Shown here: positions 18,154 to 26,444 of the stretch, in pieces
Position numbering within the stretch: position 1 is the first letter of the stretch
Layout of the letters: the number at the start of each line of letters is the position of its first letter
Assembly: GCF_900107745.1 (NCBI RefSeq)
Contig: NZ_FNRO01000014.1
Span: forward strand, 1-64,000
DNA: 64,000 nucleotides
Reading direction: 5' to 3'
DNA from: Variovorax sp. YR216
GTDB taxonomy: Bacteria; Pseudomonadota; Gammaproteobacteria; Burkholderiales; Burkholderiaceae_C
The notes under the pieces: model-generated
Told to the model about the DNA's origin: nothing
The model's input: the letters and a program-made list of their open reading frames with translations, nothing else
Database searches by the model: none
Made by a program: the position numbers and the translations under genes

Positions 18154-19173
18154 ATGAGCGAAGTGGTTGTTGAGGCGAAGGACCTGCAGCGGGTTTACAC
18201 CGTGCGGCGCGGGCTGTTTCGCGCGCCGGCGCATCTGCAGGCCGTCGGCAGCATCTCCTTCAAGCTGGAGAAGGGCCGCACGCTCGCGGTGGTCGGTGAA
18301 TCGGGTTGCGGCAAGTCGACGCTCGCGCGCATGGTCTCGCTGATCGAGAAGCCCACGGCCGGTTCGCTGACATTGGTGGGCACCGATGCGGTCCATCCGC
18401 CCGCGGACCGCAGGCGCGAGCTTCGGCGTGCGGTGCAGCTCGTGTTCCAGAATCCCTACGGATCCCTCAATCCGCGCAAGAGGATCGCGACGGTGCTCGA
18501 GGATCCGCTCGCGATCAACACCACGCTCGGCAAGGCGGAGCGTGCCGCGAAGGCGCGCGAGATGCTCGCCCGCGTCGGCCTGCGGCCCGAATACGCGAAC
18601 CGCTACCCGCACATGTTCTCGGGCGGCCAGCGGCAGCGCATCGCGATCGCGCGTGCGCTCATGCTCGGGCCGCGGCTGCTGGTGGCCGACGAGCCGGTGT
18701 CGGCGCTCGACGTCTCGATCCAGGCGCAGGTGCTGAACCTGCTCGCTGACCTGCAGGCGGAGCTCGGACTGTCGTATCTCTTCATCTCGCACGACCTCGG
18801 CGTGGTGCGGCACATCGCGCACGACGTGCTGGTGATGTACCTCGGCCATGCGGTCGAGCAGGGCCCCAAGGCGCGCATCTTTGCGCGGCCGCTCCATCCC
18901 TACACGCAGGCCCTGCTGGCCTCCACGCCGGGACTGGCCACGCAGCGCATCGTGCTCAAGGGCGAGCTGCCCTCGCCGCTTGCGCCGCCGCCGGGCTGCG
19001 TGTTCAACACACGCTGCGCGCATGCCACCGAGCGTTGCCGCGCCGAGCGCCCGCTGCCGCGCCTGCTGGACGAGCGCATGGTGGCCTGCCATCACGCCGA
19101 AAAGTTTCTGGATGGCGCGGACGAGCATCGCGTCGACCATTCCCCGCCCGCCGTCGCGCGGACTCAACCCTGA
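18154..19173 (+). CDS. dppF: Peptide ABC transporter ATP-binding protein (DppF type)
   Basis: A 339-residue second ATPase, heterodimer partner of DppD. Start ATG at 18154 follows CGGAGG. Walker A GESGCGKST at about 48-56, signature FSGGQRQRIAIARAL, Walker B LLVADEPVSALDVSIQAQ, and the C-terminal CVFNTRCAHATERC and MVACHH cysteine motif. The N-terminal VYTVRRGLFRAPAHLQAVGSI is usual for the DppF/OppF side. It is 58 bases after dppD and 14 bases before the binding-protein gene. Confidence 0.94.
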   Translation: MSEVVVEAKDLQRVYTVRRGLFRAPAHLQAVGSISFKLEKGRTLAVVGESGCGKSTLARMVSLIEKPTAGSLTLVGTDAVHPPADRRRELRRAVQLVFQNPYGSLNPRKRIATVLEDPLAINTTLGKAERAAKAREMLARVGLRPEYANRYPHMFSGGQRQRIAIARALMLGPRLLVADEPVSALDVSIQAQVLNLLADLQAELGLSYLFISHDLGVVRHIAHDVLVMYLGHAVEQGPKARIFARPLHPYTQALLASTPGLATQRIVLKGELPSPLAPPPGCVFNTRCAHATERCRAERPLPRLLDERMVACHHAEKFLDGADEHRVDHSPPAVARTQP

Positions 19174-19187
19174 AGGAGCCGAGTTTC

Positions 19188-20816
19188 ATGTCCCACACCT
19201 CCAAACTCTCGCGCTGTCTGCGCGCCGCCTCGCTGCTGGCGCCGACCGCGCTGGCGCTGGCCTGCGGCGCCGCGTCGGCGAAGACGCTGGTTTTTTGCTC
19301 CGAGGGCAGTCCCGAGAACTTCTACGCGGCGGTGAACACGACGGGCACCTCGTTCGACGTCACGACGCAGGTCTACAACAACCTCGTCGAGTTCGAGCGC
19401 GGCGGCACCAAGGTCGTCCCGGGCCTGGCCGAAAGCTGGACCATCTCGCCCGACGGCACCGAATACACCTTCAAGCTGCGCAAGGGCGTGAAGTGGCACA
19501 ACACCTCCAAGAACTTCAAGCCGACGCGCGACTTCAACGCCGACGACGTGATGTTCATGATGGAGCGGCAGTGGAAGGAGAGCGACCCCTACTACAAGGT
19601 CACGAGCCCGAACCACTCCTACTTCAACGACATGGGCATGCCCAAGCTGCTGAAGTCGGTCGACCGCATCGACGACTACACGGTAAAGATCGTGCTGAAC
19701 AAGCCCGAGGCGCCTTTCCTCGCGAACCTCGCGATGCCCTATGCGGGCATCCAGTCGAAGGAATACGCGATCGCGATGCTCAAGGCCGGCACGCCCGAGA
19801 AGATCGACCAGGACCCGATCGGCACCGGCCCGTTCTACCTGGTGCAGTACCAGAAGGATGCGATCGTGCGTTTCAAGGCCTTCCCGCAGTACTGGGGTGG
19901 CAAGGCGAAGATCGATGACCTCGTCTTCGCGATCACGCCCGATGCTTCGGTGCGCTGGGCCAAGCTGCAGAAGGGCGAGTGCCATGTGATGCCGTATCCG
20001 AACCCGGCGGACCTCGATGCGATCCGCAAGGATCCGAACGTGCAGGTGCTCGAGCAGCCCGGCCTGAACGTGGGCTACCTCGCCTACAACACGACGAAGA
20101 AGCCGTTCGACGACGTGCGCGTGCGCAAGGCAGTCAACATGGCGATCAACAAGAAGGCGATCATCGACGGCGTCTACTTGAGCACGGGCGTCGCGGCGAA
20201 GAACCCGATCCCGCCGACGATGTGGTCGTACAACGACGCGGTCAAGGACGATGCATACGACCCCGAAGCCGCGAAGAAGCTGCTGGCGCAGGCCGGCTAC
20301 CCGGACGGCTTCACCACCGACCTGTGGGCGATGCCGGTCCAGCGCCCGTACAACCCGAATGCGAAGCGCATCGCCGAGCTGATGCAGGCGGATCTCGCCA
20401 AGGTCGGCGTCAAGGCCGAGATCAAGTCCTTCGAATGGGGCGAGTACCGCAAGCGCATGCAGGCGGGCGAGCACCAGATGGGCATGCTCGGCTGGACCGG
20501 CGACAACGGCGATCCGGACAACTTCCTCTACACGCTGCTCGGTTGCGCGTCGGCGCAGTCGAACGGCAGCAACGTGGCGAAGTTCTGCTACCAGCCGTAC
20601 GAGGACCTGGTCGTGAAGGCCAAGAACGTGCCCAAGCAGGCGGACCGCGATGCGCTCTACAAGAAGGCACAGGTGATCTTCAAGGAGCAGGCGCCGTGGT
20701 TCACCATCGCGCATGCGGTGCAATTGAAGCCGGTGCGCAAGGAAGTGGTCGATTTCAAGCTGAGCCCGTTCGGGCGACACACCTTTTATGGAGTCGACAT
20801 CAAAGACATCAAGTAA
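19188..20816 (+). CDS. dppA: Periplasmic peptide-binding protein (DppA/SBP_bac_5 family)
   Basis: A 542-residue solute-binding protein with a signal peptide (basic start, hydrophobic LLAPTALALACGAASA, cleavage near residue 30). Mature-protein motifs are those of DppA: KTLVFCSEGSPENFYAA, VYNNLVEFERGGTKVVPGLAESW, DADDVMFMMERQW-like DFNADDVMFM, and GMLGWTGDNGDPDNFLYTLL near the C-terminus. DppA binds dipeptides and can pass haem or 5-aminolevulinate in E. coli. Here the gene comes last in its operon, behind AAGGAG. A truncated repeat copy starts one base after the stop. Confidence 0.93.
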   Translation: MSHTSKLSRCLRAASLLAPTALALACGAASAKTLVFCSEGSPENFYAAVNTTGTSFDVTTQVYNNLVEFERGGTKVVPGLAESWTISPDGTEYTFKLRKGVKWHNTSKNFKPTRDFNADDVMFMMERQWKESDPYYKVTSPNHSYFNDMGMPKLLKSVDRIDDYTVKIVLNKPEAPFLANLAMPYAGIQSKEYAIAMLKAGTPEKIDQDPIGTGPFYLVQYQKDAIVRFKAFPQYWGGKAKIDDLVFAITPDASVRWAKLQKGECHVMPYPNPADLDAIRKDPNVQVLEQPGLNVGYLAYNTTKKPFDDVRVRKAVNMAINKKAIIDGVYLSTGVAAKNPIPPTMWSYNDAVKDDAYDPEAAKKLLAQAGYPDGFTTDLWAMPVQRPYNPNAKRIAELMQADLAKVGVKAEIKSFEWGEYRKRMQAGEHQMGMLGWTGDNGDPDNFLYTLLGCASAQSNGSNVAKFCYQPYEDLVVKAKNVPKQADRDALYKKAQVIFKEQAPWFTIAHAVQLKPVRKEVVDFKLSPFGRHTFYGVDIKDIK

Positions 20817-20870
20817 TCCCCCAACCCTGCGGCCCGGCTGAGCCGGTTCCGCGGGGTTTCTGGCCTCGGG
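20817..20870 (+). repeat. Dispersed structured intergenic element, copy 3 (right half only)
   Basis: The left block and hairpin A are missing. The remaining part has outer stem B as AACCC with GGGTT, hairpin C as CCGGC-tga-GCCGG, and the TTTCTGGCCTCGG tail. It starts one base after the dppA stop. Confidence 0.8.
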
Positions 20871-20895
20871 TGCTGGGGCGCTAAGCTTGCGTCCC

Positions 20896-21672
20896 ATGAA
20901 CGACACCACGAACCCTCCGATCGCGATCGTGTCCGCGATGCACGAGGAGCTGGGGGCGCTGCTCGCGCAGATGCCGGACGAGCAACGCATCCCGGTCGGC
21001 GGGCGCGATTTCTGGGTGGGGCACTTGCAGGGCCAGCTCATCGTCGCAGTGCTGTCGCGCATCGGCAAGGTGGCGGCGGCGACGACCGCGACGGTGCTGC
21101 TGGAGCGCTTCGGCGCGCGGGCCATCGTCTTCACGGGCGTTGCCGGCGGGCTGGCGCCGGATGTGCGTGTCGGTGATGTGGTCGTGGCGACCAAGCTGCT
21201 TCAGCACGACCTCGATGCATCGCCCATCTTCCCCAAGTACGAGGTCCCGCTGACGGGCCACGCGCGCTTCGCTGCCGATACCGAGATCAGCGATGCGCTC
21301 GCCGCCGTGGCTGCCGACGTCCTGTCCGATCCGGTGACGCTTCTCGGCGAGAAGGTGGCCGATGACTTTGCATTGGACGCGCCCAGGGTTCATCGCGGCC
21401 TGCTGATCAGCGGCGATCGCTTCGTGTCGACCGCCGCCGAGAGCGAAGCGCTGCGCCATGCACTACCCGACGCGCTTGCAGTGGAGATGGAAGGCGCCGC
21501 GGTCGCGCAGGTGTGCCACGACTTCGGCGTGCCCTTCGCGGCGGTGCGGACCATCTCGGACCGCGCCGACGATGCCGCGCACGGCGACTTCACGCGTTTC
21601 GTCTCGTCGGTCGCGAGCCGCTACAGCCTGGCCCTCGTCAGCGCCTGGCTCGCGACGCTCTCGCAGCAATAA
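20896..21672 (+). CDS. mtnN: 5'-methylthioadenosine/S-adenosylhomocysteine nucleosidase
   Basis: A 258-residue nucleosidase that removes adenine from methylthioadenosine and S-adenosylhomocysteine, feeding methionine salvage and the activated methyl cycle. Family features: IAIVSAMHEELGALL at the N-terminus with the conserved acid in MHEE, VFTGVAGGL, DVVVATKLLQHD, the substrate-binding VEMEGAAVAQVC and the catalytic aspartate in RTISDRADD. The start ATG at 20896 is preferred over an upstream TTG. Convergent with corA, with a reverse-oriented repeat copy in between. Confidence 0.92.
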   Translation: MNDTTNPPIAIVSAMHEELGALLAQMPDEQRIPVGGRDFWVGHLQGQLIVAVLSRIGKVAAATTATVLLERFGARAIVFTGVAGGLAPDVRVGDVVVATKLLQHDLDASPIFPKYEVPLTGHARFAADTEISDALAAVAADVLSDPVTLLGEKVADDFALDAPRVHRGLLISGDRFVSTAAESEALRHALPDALAVEMEGAAVAQVCHDFGVPFAAVRTISDRADDAAHGDFTRFVSSVASRYSLALVSAWLATLSQQ

Positions 21673-21690
21673 AAGCGCCCGACAGGTATG

Positions 21691-21786
21691 TTCAGGGCAC
21701 CCGCGGAACCGGCTCCGCCGGTCCGCCGGGTGCGCCCCCTTGAGGGGGGAGGCGGCTACACGAAGTGAGCAAGCAACGGGGGTGGG
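21691..21786 (-). repeat. Dispersed structured intergenic element, copy 4 (reverse orientation)
   Basis: On the minus strand it begins at the base after the corA stop. The left block is divergent (CACCCCCGTTGCTTGCTCAC) but keeps CAC-TTC-GTG. Hairpin A is CCCCCTCAAGGGGG, outer stem B pairs GCACCCG with CGGGTGC, and hairpin C is CCGGC-gga-GCCGG. It lies between two convergent genes. Confidence 0.85.
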
Positions 21787-22773
21787 CTACTTCAACCAGC
21801 CGCGCCGCCGGAAATACCACATCGGCACCAGCGCGCTCGCGGCCATCAGCACGATCGCATAGGCGTAGCCGTAAGTCAGGTCGAGCTCCGGCATGAACTT
21901 GAAGTTCATCCCGTAGACGCTGGCGATCAGCGTCGGCGGCAAGAGCGCCACGCTCGCGACCGAGAAGATCTTGATCGTCTTGTTCTGGTTGATGTTGATG
22001 AAACCGACGGTCGCATCCATCAGGAAGTTGATCTTGTCGAAGAGGAAGGCGGTGTGGTTGTCGAGCGATTCGATGTCGCGCAGGATCTGCCGCGCCTCCT
22101 CGAACTGTTCGGCATTGAGCATGCGGCTGCGCATCATGAAGCTGACCGCGCGGCGGGTGTCCATCACGTTGCGGCGGATGCGCCCGTTCAGGTCTTCCTG
22201 CCGCGCAATGAGGCCGAGCACCTCGCCGGCCAGTTCGTCGCTGACATTGCCCGAGAGCACCTTCTTTCCGGCGTTCTCCAGCTCGTCGTAGATGTTCTCC
22301 AGCGTATCGGCCGAGTACTCGGCATCGGCGTCGAAGAGCTTCAGCAGCACTTCCTTGGCGTCCTCGATCAGACCCGGCGCGCGGCGCGCTCGCATGCGCA
22401 GAAGCCGGAACACCGGCACGTCCTCGTCGTGGATCGAGAACAGCACGCCGCGGCTGCGCAACTCGGTGTTGTGCTGGTTGAGGATGAAGGCGACGCGCAC
22501 CGACCGCGGGTTCTCGTCGTCGTCGATCAGGAAGTCGCTGCGGATGTGGAGCTCGCCGTTGTCTTCCTCATAGAAGCGCGCGGATTCCTCGATGTCCTCG
22601 TCCATCGCGTCTTCGGGAATGGACAGGCCGTAGTACTGCTTGATCCAGCGCTTTTCCTCGAGGGTCGGCGATTCGAGGTCGACCCAGATCGGCTGGAACT
22701 TGGACAGCTCCTCCAGGGCCTCGATCTCTTCCTGGACGAGGCGGCCATTGGCGAGCGTGAAGATGTTGAGCAT
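21787..22773 (-). CDS. corA: Magnesium/cobalt transporter CorA
   Basis: A 328-residue CorA-family channel. The long acidic cytoplasmic domain is followed by two C-terminal membrane helices, and the ion-selectivity GMN motif is present in SVYGMNFKFMPELD between them. The protein ends in a basic tail (WYFRRRGWLK), as is normal for the family. CorA forms homopentamers that take up Mg2+ and also pass Co2+ and Ni2+. A GGGAGT before the ATG can serve as ribosome site. It is monocistronic. Confidence 0.95.
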   Translation of the reverse strand: MLNIFTLANGRLVQEEIEALEELSKFQPIWVDLESPTLEEKRWIKQYYGLSIPEDAMDEDIEESARFYEEDNGELHIRSDFLIDDDENPRSVRVAFILNQHNTELRSRGVLFSIHDEDVPVFRLLRMRARRAPGLIEDAKEVLLKLFDADAEYSADTLENIYDELENAGKKVLSGNVSDELAGEVLGLIARQEDLNGRIRRNVMDTRRAVSFMMRSRMLNAEQFEEARQILRDIESLDNHTAFLFDKINFLMDATVGFININQNKTIKIFSVASVALLPPTLIASVYGMNFKFMPELDLTYGYAYAIVLMAASALVPMWYFRRRGWLK

Positions 22774-22986
22774 GGCTCACTCCCTTTGAAAGTCTGGCGG
22801 TGCGGCGAGTGATTGGGGCGCTTTCAATCCCCCTCGCCGGCAGTGGCGTCAGAAGGGGAGTGAAAGCTGCCGAGACGGGATGATTTCCATCGAAGAACTC
22901 CGGTTTTGCAGCGAGGCGCGATTATGTCATCGGTGGTTGCCGGCGCCCCGTGGCTTCTGGATAAACATCCAGTACAGTTGCGCTCG

Positions 22987-25098
22987 ATGCCGAGCGTTGC
23001 GACCCCCCTCCTCAACAGCCCTGAAGAGCGGCTTGCCGAGGCGCTCGCGCAGCTCAACGAGGCGCAGCGCGCGGCGGTTCAGCACGGGCTCGATGCCGCT
23101 GTCGGCCATGCCGCGCGCGACGATCGCCCGCTGCTCGTGATCGCCGGCGCCGGTTCGGGCAAGACCAGCACCCTGGCGCACCGGGTGGCCAACCTGATTG
23201 CCCAGGGCGCCGATCCGCAGCGGATCCTTCTCTTGACCTTCTCCCGTCGCGCGGCACAGGAAATGGAGCGCCGCGCCGGCCAGGTGCTGGTGCGCGTCCT
23301 GGGCCTGCCCTCGCGATCGCCGCCGGCGCTGCCGTGGGCCGGCACCTTCCATGGTGTGGGCGCGCGGCTTCTGCGCGAGTACGCCGCGCAGATCGGTCTG
23401 GACGAGAACTTCACCATCCACGACCGGGGTGACGCCGAGGACCTGATGGGGCTGGTTCGCAACGACCTGGGCCTGTCAACTTCGACCCGGCGATTCCCTC
23501 TGAAGGGGACCTGCGTCTCGATCTATTCGCGCACCGTGAACACGCGCGCGCCGCTGGGTGACGTGCTCAAGCAGGCGTTCCCATGGTGCGCCGAATGGGA
23601 GGCCGAGCTGAAACGGCTTTTCGGCGCGTATGTGGAGGCCAAGCAGCAGCAGCACGTGCTCGACTACGACGACCTGCTGCTGTACTGGGCCGAAATGATG
23701 GCCGAGCCGACCCTCGCGCGGCAGGTCGGCGAGCGCTTCGACCACGTGCTGGTCGACGAATACCAGGACACCAACCTGTTGCAGGCGGCCATCCTGCGTT
23801 CGCTCAAGCCCGACGGTCGCGGTGTCACGGTGGTGGGCGACGATGCGCAGTCGATCTATTCGTTCCGCGGTGCGACGGTGCGGAACATCCTCGACTTTCC
23901 GGCGCACTTCAGCCAGCCGGCGCGCATCGTCACGCTCGATCGCAACTACCGTTCGACGCAGCCGATCCTCGATGTGTCGAATGCAGTCATCGCTGCGGCG
24001 GCGGAGCGGCACGCCAAGACGCTCTGGACCGACAAGCCGTCGGCAGGCCAACCCCAGCTCGTGCTGGTGGCGGACGAGGCGGCGCAGGCGACGTGGGTCG
24101 CCGATCGCGTATTGGCGCACCGCGAGGGCGGCTTGGCGCTGAAGTCGCAGGCGGTGCTGTTCCGCACATCGACCCACAGCGCGGCGCTCGAACTCGAGCT
24201 CGCGCGGCGCAACATCCCGTTCGTCAAGTACGGGGGCCTCAAGTTCCTCGAGGCGGCGCATGTGAAGGACATGCTCGCGGTGCTGCGGTTCGCGCAGAAC
24301 CCGCGGGGTCGCATGGCCGGGTTCCGGGTCACCCAGTTGATTCCAGGTGTCGGCCCCGTCACGTCCGCGCGGCTGCTCGACGCGATGGACACCGCGGCCG
24401 ATCCGGGCGAGGTCGTGCGCTCCTTCGTGCCGCCTTCGCAGGCGCAGGCCGAATGGGCGCGGTTCGCCGACGCCTACGCTGCATTGCGCCAGCCCTCGCT
24501 TTCGTGGCCGGCCGACATGGACATCGTGCTGTCGTGGTACCTGCCGCACCTGGAGCGGCTCTACGACGATTCGGGCGTCCGGCGCGGCGATGTGGAGCAA
24601 CTCGCCCGCCTGGCAGCCGGGTACGGGTCGCGCGAGCGTTTCCTGACCGAGCTGACGCTCGATCCGCCCGAAGCCACCAGCGACCGGCCCGGGCCGCCGT
24701 TGCTCGACGAGGACTACCTGATCCTTTCCACCATCCATTCCGCCAAGGGGCAGGAGTGGACCTCGGTGCACGTGCTGAATGTGGTCGACGGATGCATACC
24801 GGCCGACGTGGCGCAGGGCGCGCAAGAGCTCGAAGAAGAGCGGCGGCTCCTGTACGTCGCCATGACGCGGGCGCGCGACCACCTGCACCTGCTGGTGCCG
24901 CAGCGCTTTTACGTCACGCAACAGGCCGTACGCGGCGATCGGCATCTGTACGCCGGGCGCACGCGCTTCATCCCGGCGGCCGATGCGCAGCGCTTCGACC
25001 AGCAGACCTGGCCGCCACCGCCGCCGCGCGCGCCCCACGTTCCCCCGCCCGCCGCCACGATCGATCTCCTGAGCCGCATGCGTGCCGCCTGGCGTTGA
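22987..25098 (+). CDS. UvrD/PcrA-like superfamily 1A DNA helicase
   Basis: A 703-residue ATP-dependent helicase. Motifs in order: Q motif LNEAQRAAV, Walker A AGAGSGKTSTL (about 54-63), Ia LTFSRRAAQEM, II LVDEYQDTN, III GDDAQSIYSFRGA, IV LDRNYRST, V STIHSAKGQEW and VI EERRLLYVAMTRARDHL. These enzymes unwind DNA 3' to 5' in repair and replication. ATG at 22987 is preferred because MPSVATPLLNS leads straight into the fold; an in-frame ATG at 22924 would add 21 residues. It is shorter than E. coli UvrD, and its exact subfamily is open. Confidence 0.9.
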   Translation: MPSVATPLLNSPEERLAEALAQLNEAQRAAVQHGLDAAVGHAARDDRPLLVIAGAGSGKTSTLAHRVANLIAQGADPQRILLLTFSRRAAQEMERRAGQVLVRVLGLPSRSPPALPWAGTFHGVGARLLREYAAQIGLDENFTIHDRGDAEDLMGLVRNDLGLSTSTRRFPLKGTCVSIYSRTVNTRAPLGDVLKQAFPWCAEWEAELKRLFGAYVEAKQQQHVLDYDDLLLYWAEMMAEPTLARQVGERFDHVLVDEYQDTNLLQAAILRSLKPDGRGVTVVGDDAQSIYSFRGATVRNILDFPAHFSQPARIVTLDRNYRSTQPILDVSNAVIAAAAERHAKTLWTDKPSAGQPQLVLVADEAAQATWVADRVLAHREGGLALKSQAVLFRTSTHSAALELELARRNIPFVKYGGLKFLEAAHVKDMLAVLRFAQNPRGRMAGFRVTQLIPGVGPVTSARLLDAMDTAADPGEVVRSFVPPSQAQAEWARFADAYAALRQPSLSWPADMDIVLSWYLPHLERLYDDSGVRRGDVEQLARLAAGYGSRERFLTELTLDPPEATSDRPGPPLLDEDYLILSTIHSAKGQEWTSVHVLNVVDGCIPADVAQGAQELEEERRLLYVAMTRARDHLHLLVPQRFYVTQQAVRGDRHLYAGRTRFIPAADAQRFDQQTWPPPPPRAPHVPPPAATIDLLSRMRAAWR

Positions 25099-25200
25099 CG
25101 CCGGGCGGCCCTTGGGTCGGCGTGGTCGTATTTCCCCGGTCTTGACACCTTGGCGGGCCTTCCGGATGAGTTGTAGTTGCCTGTGCCGCCGGGATCTGTT

Positions 25201-25217
25201 GCTATCGATTTCATAGC
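25201..25217. repeat. Short inverted repeat GCTAT-N7-ATAGC
   Basis: Five-base perfect arms around seven bases, about 40 bases upstream of the sigma-54-like promoter. Similar in sequence to the palindrome at 9946-9966. It could be an activator site or a member of a small dispersed family. Confidence 0.45.
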
Positions 25218-25255
25218 GATTTCATGCCGTGAATTCGATCTGGATCAAGCCTGTG

Positions 25256-25271
25256 TGGCAAAGGCATTGCA
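25256..25271 (+). promoter_or_regulatory. Sigma-54-type promoter of hpf-ptsN (candidate)
   Basis: TGGCAAAGGCATTGCA matches the -24/-12 consensus TGGCAC(A/G)-N4-TTGC at every key position except one, with GG and GC at the correct ten-base step. It predicts a start near 25283, giving a leader of about 145 bases. An overlapping sigma-70 reading is possible: TTGCAA at 25267-25272 and CATAGT at 25290-25295 with 17-base spacing. Sigma-54 control would be fitting because ptsN was named for its link to rpoN. Confidence 0.6.
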
Positions 25272-25426
25272 ATTCGATGACAGCCTGTGCATAGTGAACC
25301 GACCTTCCCCGCATTTGCTTGTCTTCCCTCTCTTCTCTCCCTGAACTCCCCTTGATTTCTCCCGGTCGCGTCTCCCAACTGGAGGCACGGCTTTTTTCCC
25401 AACCGTCAATTTCCAGGAGGTCATTC

Positions 25427-25756
25427 ATGAATTTGACGATCAGCGGTCATCACCTCGACGTCACCCCCGCGCTGGACAACTACGTTAGGAGCAAGCTGAG
25501 CCGGATCAACCGCCATTTCGATCAAGTCGTCGATGTGAAGGTGATCCTTACGGTGGAAAAGCAAAAGGAAAAGGAACGCCGGCAACGTGCCGAATGCAAC
25601 ATTCACGTCAAGGGCAATGACATGTTCGCGGAAGCGAGCCACGCTGATCTCTATGCTGCAGTCGACGAACTCGTCGACAAGCTCGACAGGCAGGTCGTCC
25701 GCCACAAGGATCGCCTGCAGGATCACCACCACGCCGCACCCAAGCGCGTGATGTAG
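25427..25756 (+). CDS. hpf: Ribosome hibernation promoting factor (short HPF / RaiA family)
   Basis: A 109-residue protein of the short HPF type. MNLTISGHHLDVTPAL is the canonical first strand and helix, followed by KLSRINRHFDQVVDVKVIL and the basic patch EKERRQRAECNIHVKGND. It binds the decoding region of idle ribosomes and promotes 100S dimer formation in stationary phase. A strong AGGAGG is seven bases from the ATG. The C-terminal tail is His-rich (HHHAA). In many proteobacteria hpf follows rpoN; here rpoN is absent and a helicase gene lies upstream. Confidence 0.95.
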   Translation: MNLTISGHHLDVTPALDNYVRSKLSRINRHFDQVVDVKVILTVEKQKEKERRQRAECNIHVKGNDMFAEASHADLYAAVDELVDKLDRQVVRHKDRLQDHHHAAPKRVM

Positions 25757-25782
25757 TGCAGTCTTCGGGCAAATACTCTTGC

Positions 25783-25812
25783 GGGCCGCTTTCGAGCGGC
25801 CCTTTGCTTTTT
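25783..25812 (+). terminator. Rho-independent terminator between hpf and ptsN
   Basis: GGGCCGCT pairs with AGCGGCCC around a TTCG tetraloop, followed by TTTGCTTTTT. It lies 26 bases after the hpf stop. It should end or attenuate the hpf transcript, so ptsN expression would depend on read-through or on its own promoter (CATAAT at 25824-25829 is a possible -10). Confidence 0.85.
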
Positions 25813-25850
25813 GCGGGGTGGGTGCATAATCGCCCCCGCCCCGCATCAAC

Positions 25851-26318
25851 ATGAACCGACTCGCGTCCATCCTGCCGCCCGCTCAAGTGCTTGTGAGCGT
25901 TGACGCCACCAGCAAGAAGCGTGCTTTTGAAGAAGCCGGCCTGCTGTTTGAAAACCTGCATGGCCTCGGCCGCGCCCTCATCACCGACAGCCTCTTCGCG
26001 CGCGAGCGCCTGGGCTCCACCGGTCTGGGCCACGGCGTCGCCATCCCGCACGGCCGCATCAAAGGTCTCAAGTCGCCGATGGCGGCCGTGTTCCAGCTCG
26101 CCAACCCGATCGGGTTCGACGCGCCGGACGAGCAACCCGTCGTCCTGCTCATCTTTCTGCTGGTGCCGGAAGCGGCCACGCAGAAACATCTTGAAATACT
26201 CTCCGAGATTGCCGAGCTGCTCAGCGACGCGAACCTGCGCGAGCAGATCAAGTCGAGCACCGACGCGGCGGCGCTGCATGCGCTGATCGCCGGCTGGCAA
26301 TCCGCCCAGGTCGCCTGA
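25851..26318 (+). CDS. ptsN: Nitrogen-regulatory phosphotransferase EIIA(Ntr)
   Basis: A 155-residue EIIA-fold protein. The phospho-acceptor histidine is in GLGHGVAIPHGR, matching the PtsN/EIIA-Fru family, and LVPEAATQKHLEILSEIAELL is the usual following helix. It takes phosphate from NPr and regulates potassium transport, nitrogen and carbon genes by direct protein contact. It sits between hpf and hprK with no sugar permease nearby, the arrangement of an incomplete regulatory PTS. Confidence 0.93.
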   Translation: MNRLASILPPAQVLVSVDATSKKRAFEEAGLLFENLHGLGRALITDSLFARERLGSTGLGHGVAIPHGRIKGLKSPMAAVFQLANPIGFDAPDEQPVVLLIFLLVPEAATQKHLEILSEIAELLSDANLREQIKSSTDAAALHALIAGWQSAQVA

Positions 26319-26444
26319 AGCAGTGCTGCCGACCGGCTCGCCGCTTCGTCCTCCTCGCTCCACCGGCAACCGCCGCCCCTGCGGGCAAGCCCGGATGTTC
26401 CGCCGCTCGCCCATGCGGGCCAGTGGCCCATACTCTGCGCCATC

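Larger units (their letters stand above)
25099..25426 (+). other. Intergenic region between the helicase gene and hpf
   Basis: This is the only gene-free stretch over 300 bases. It holds a palindrome (25201-25217), a sigma-54-like promoter (25256-25271), pyrimidine-rich sequence at about 25320-25360, and the AGGAGG ribosome site of hpf at 25415-25420. A small ORF could be drawn through it but has no convincing start or ribosome site. Confidence 0.7.

Noticed and set aside
23476..25038. 520-codon frames on both strands within the helicase gene
   Set aside because: They coincide with a helicase frame that holds all seven SF1 motifs; the alternatives have no recognisable features.
26319..26444. 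GC-rich spacer between ptsN and hprK as a repeat or small RNA
   Set aside because: No stem matching the repeat, no clear promoter and T-run pair; only a possible -10 (CATACT) close to hprK was seen.
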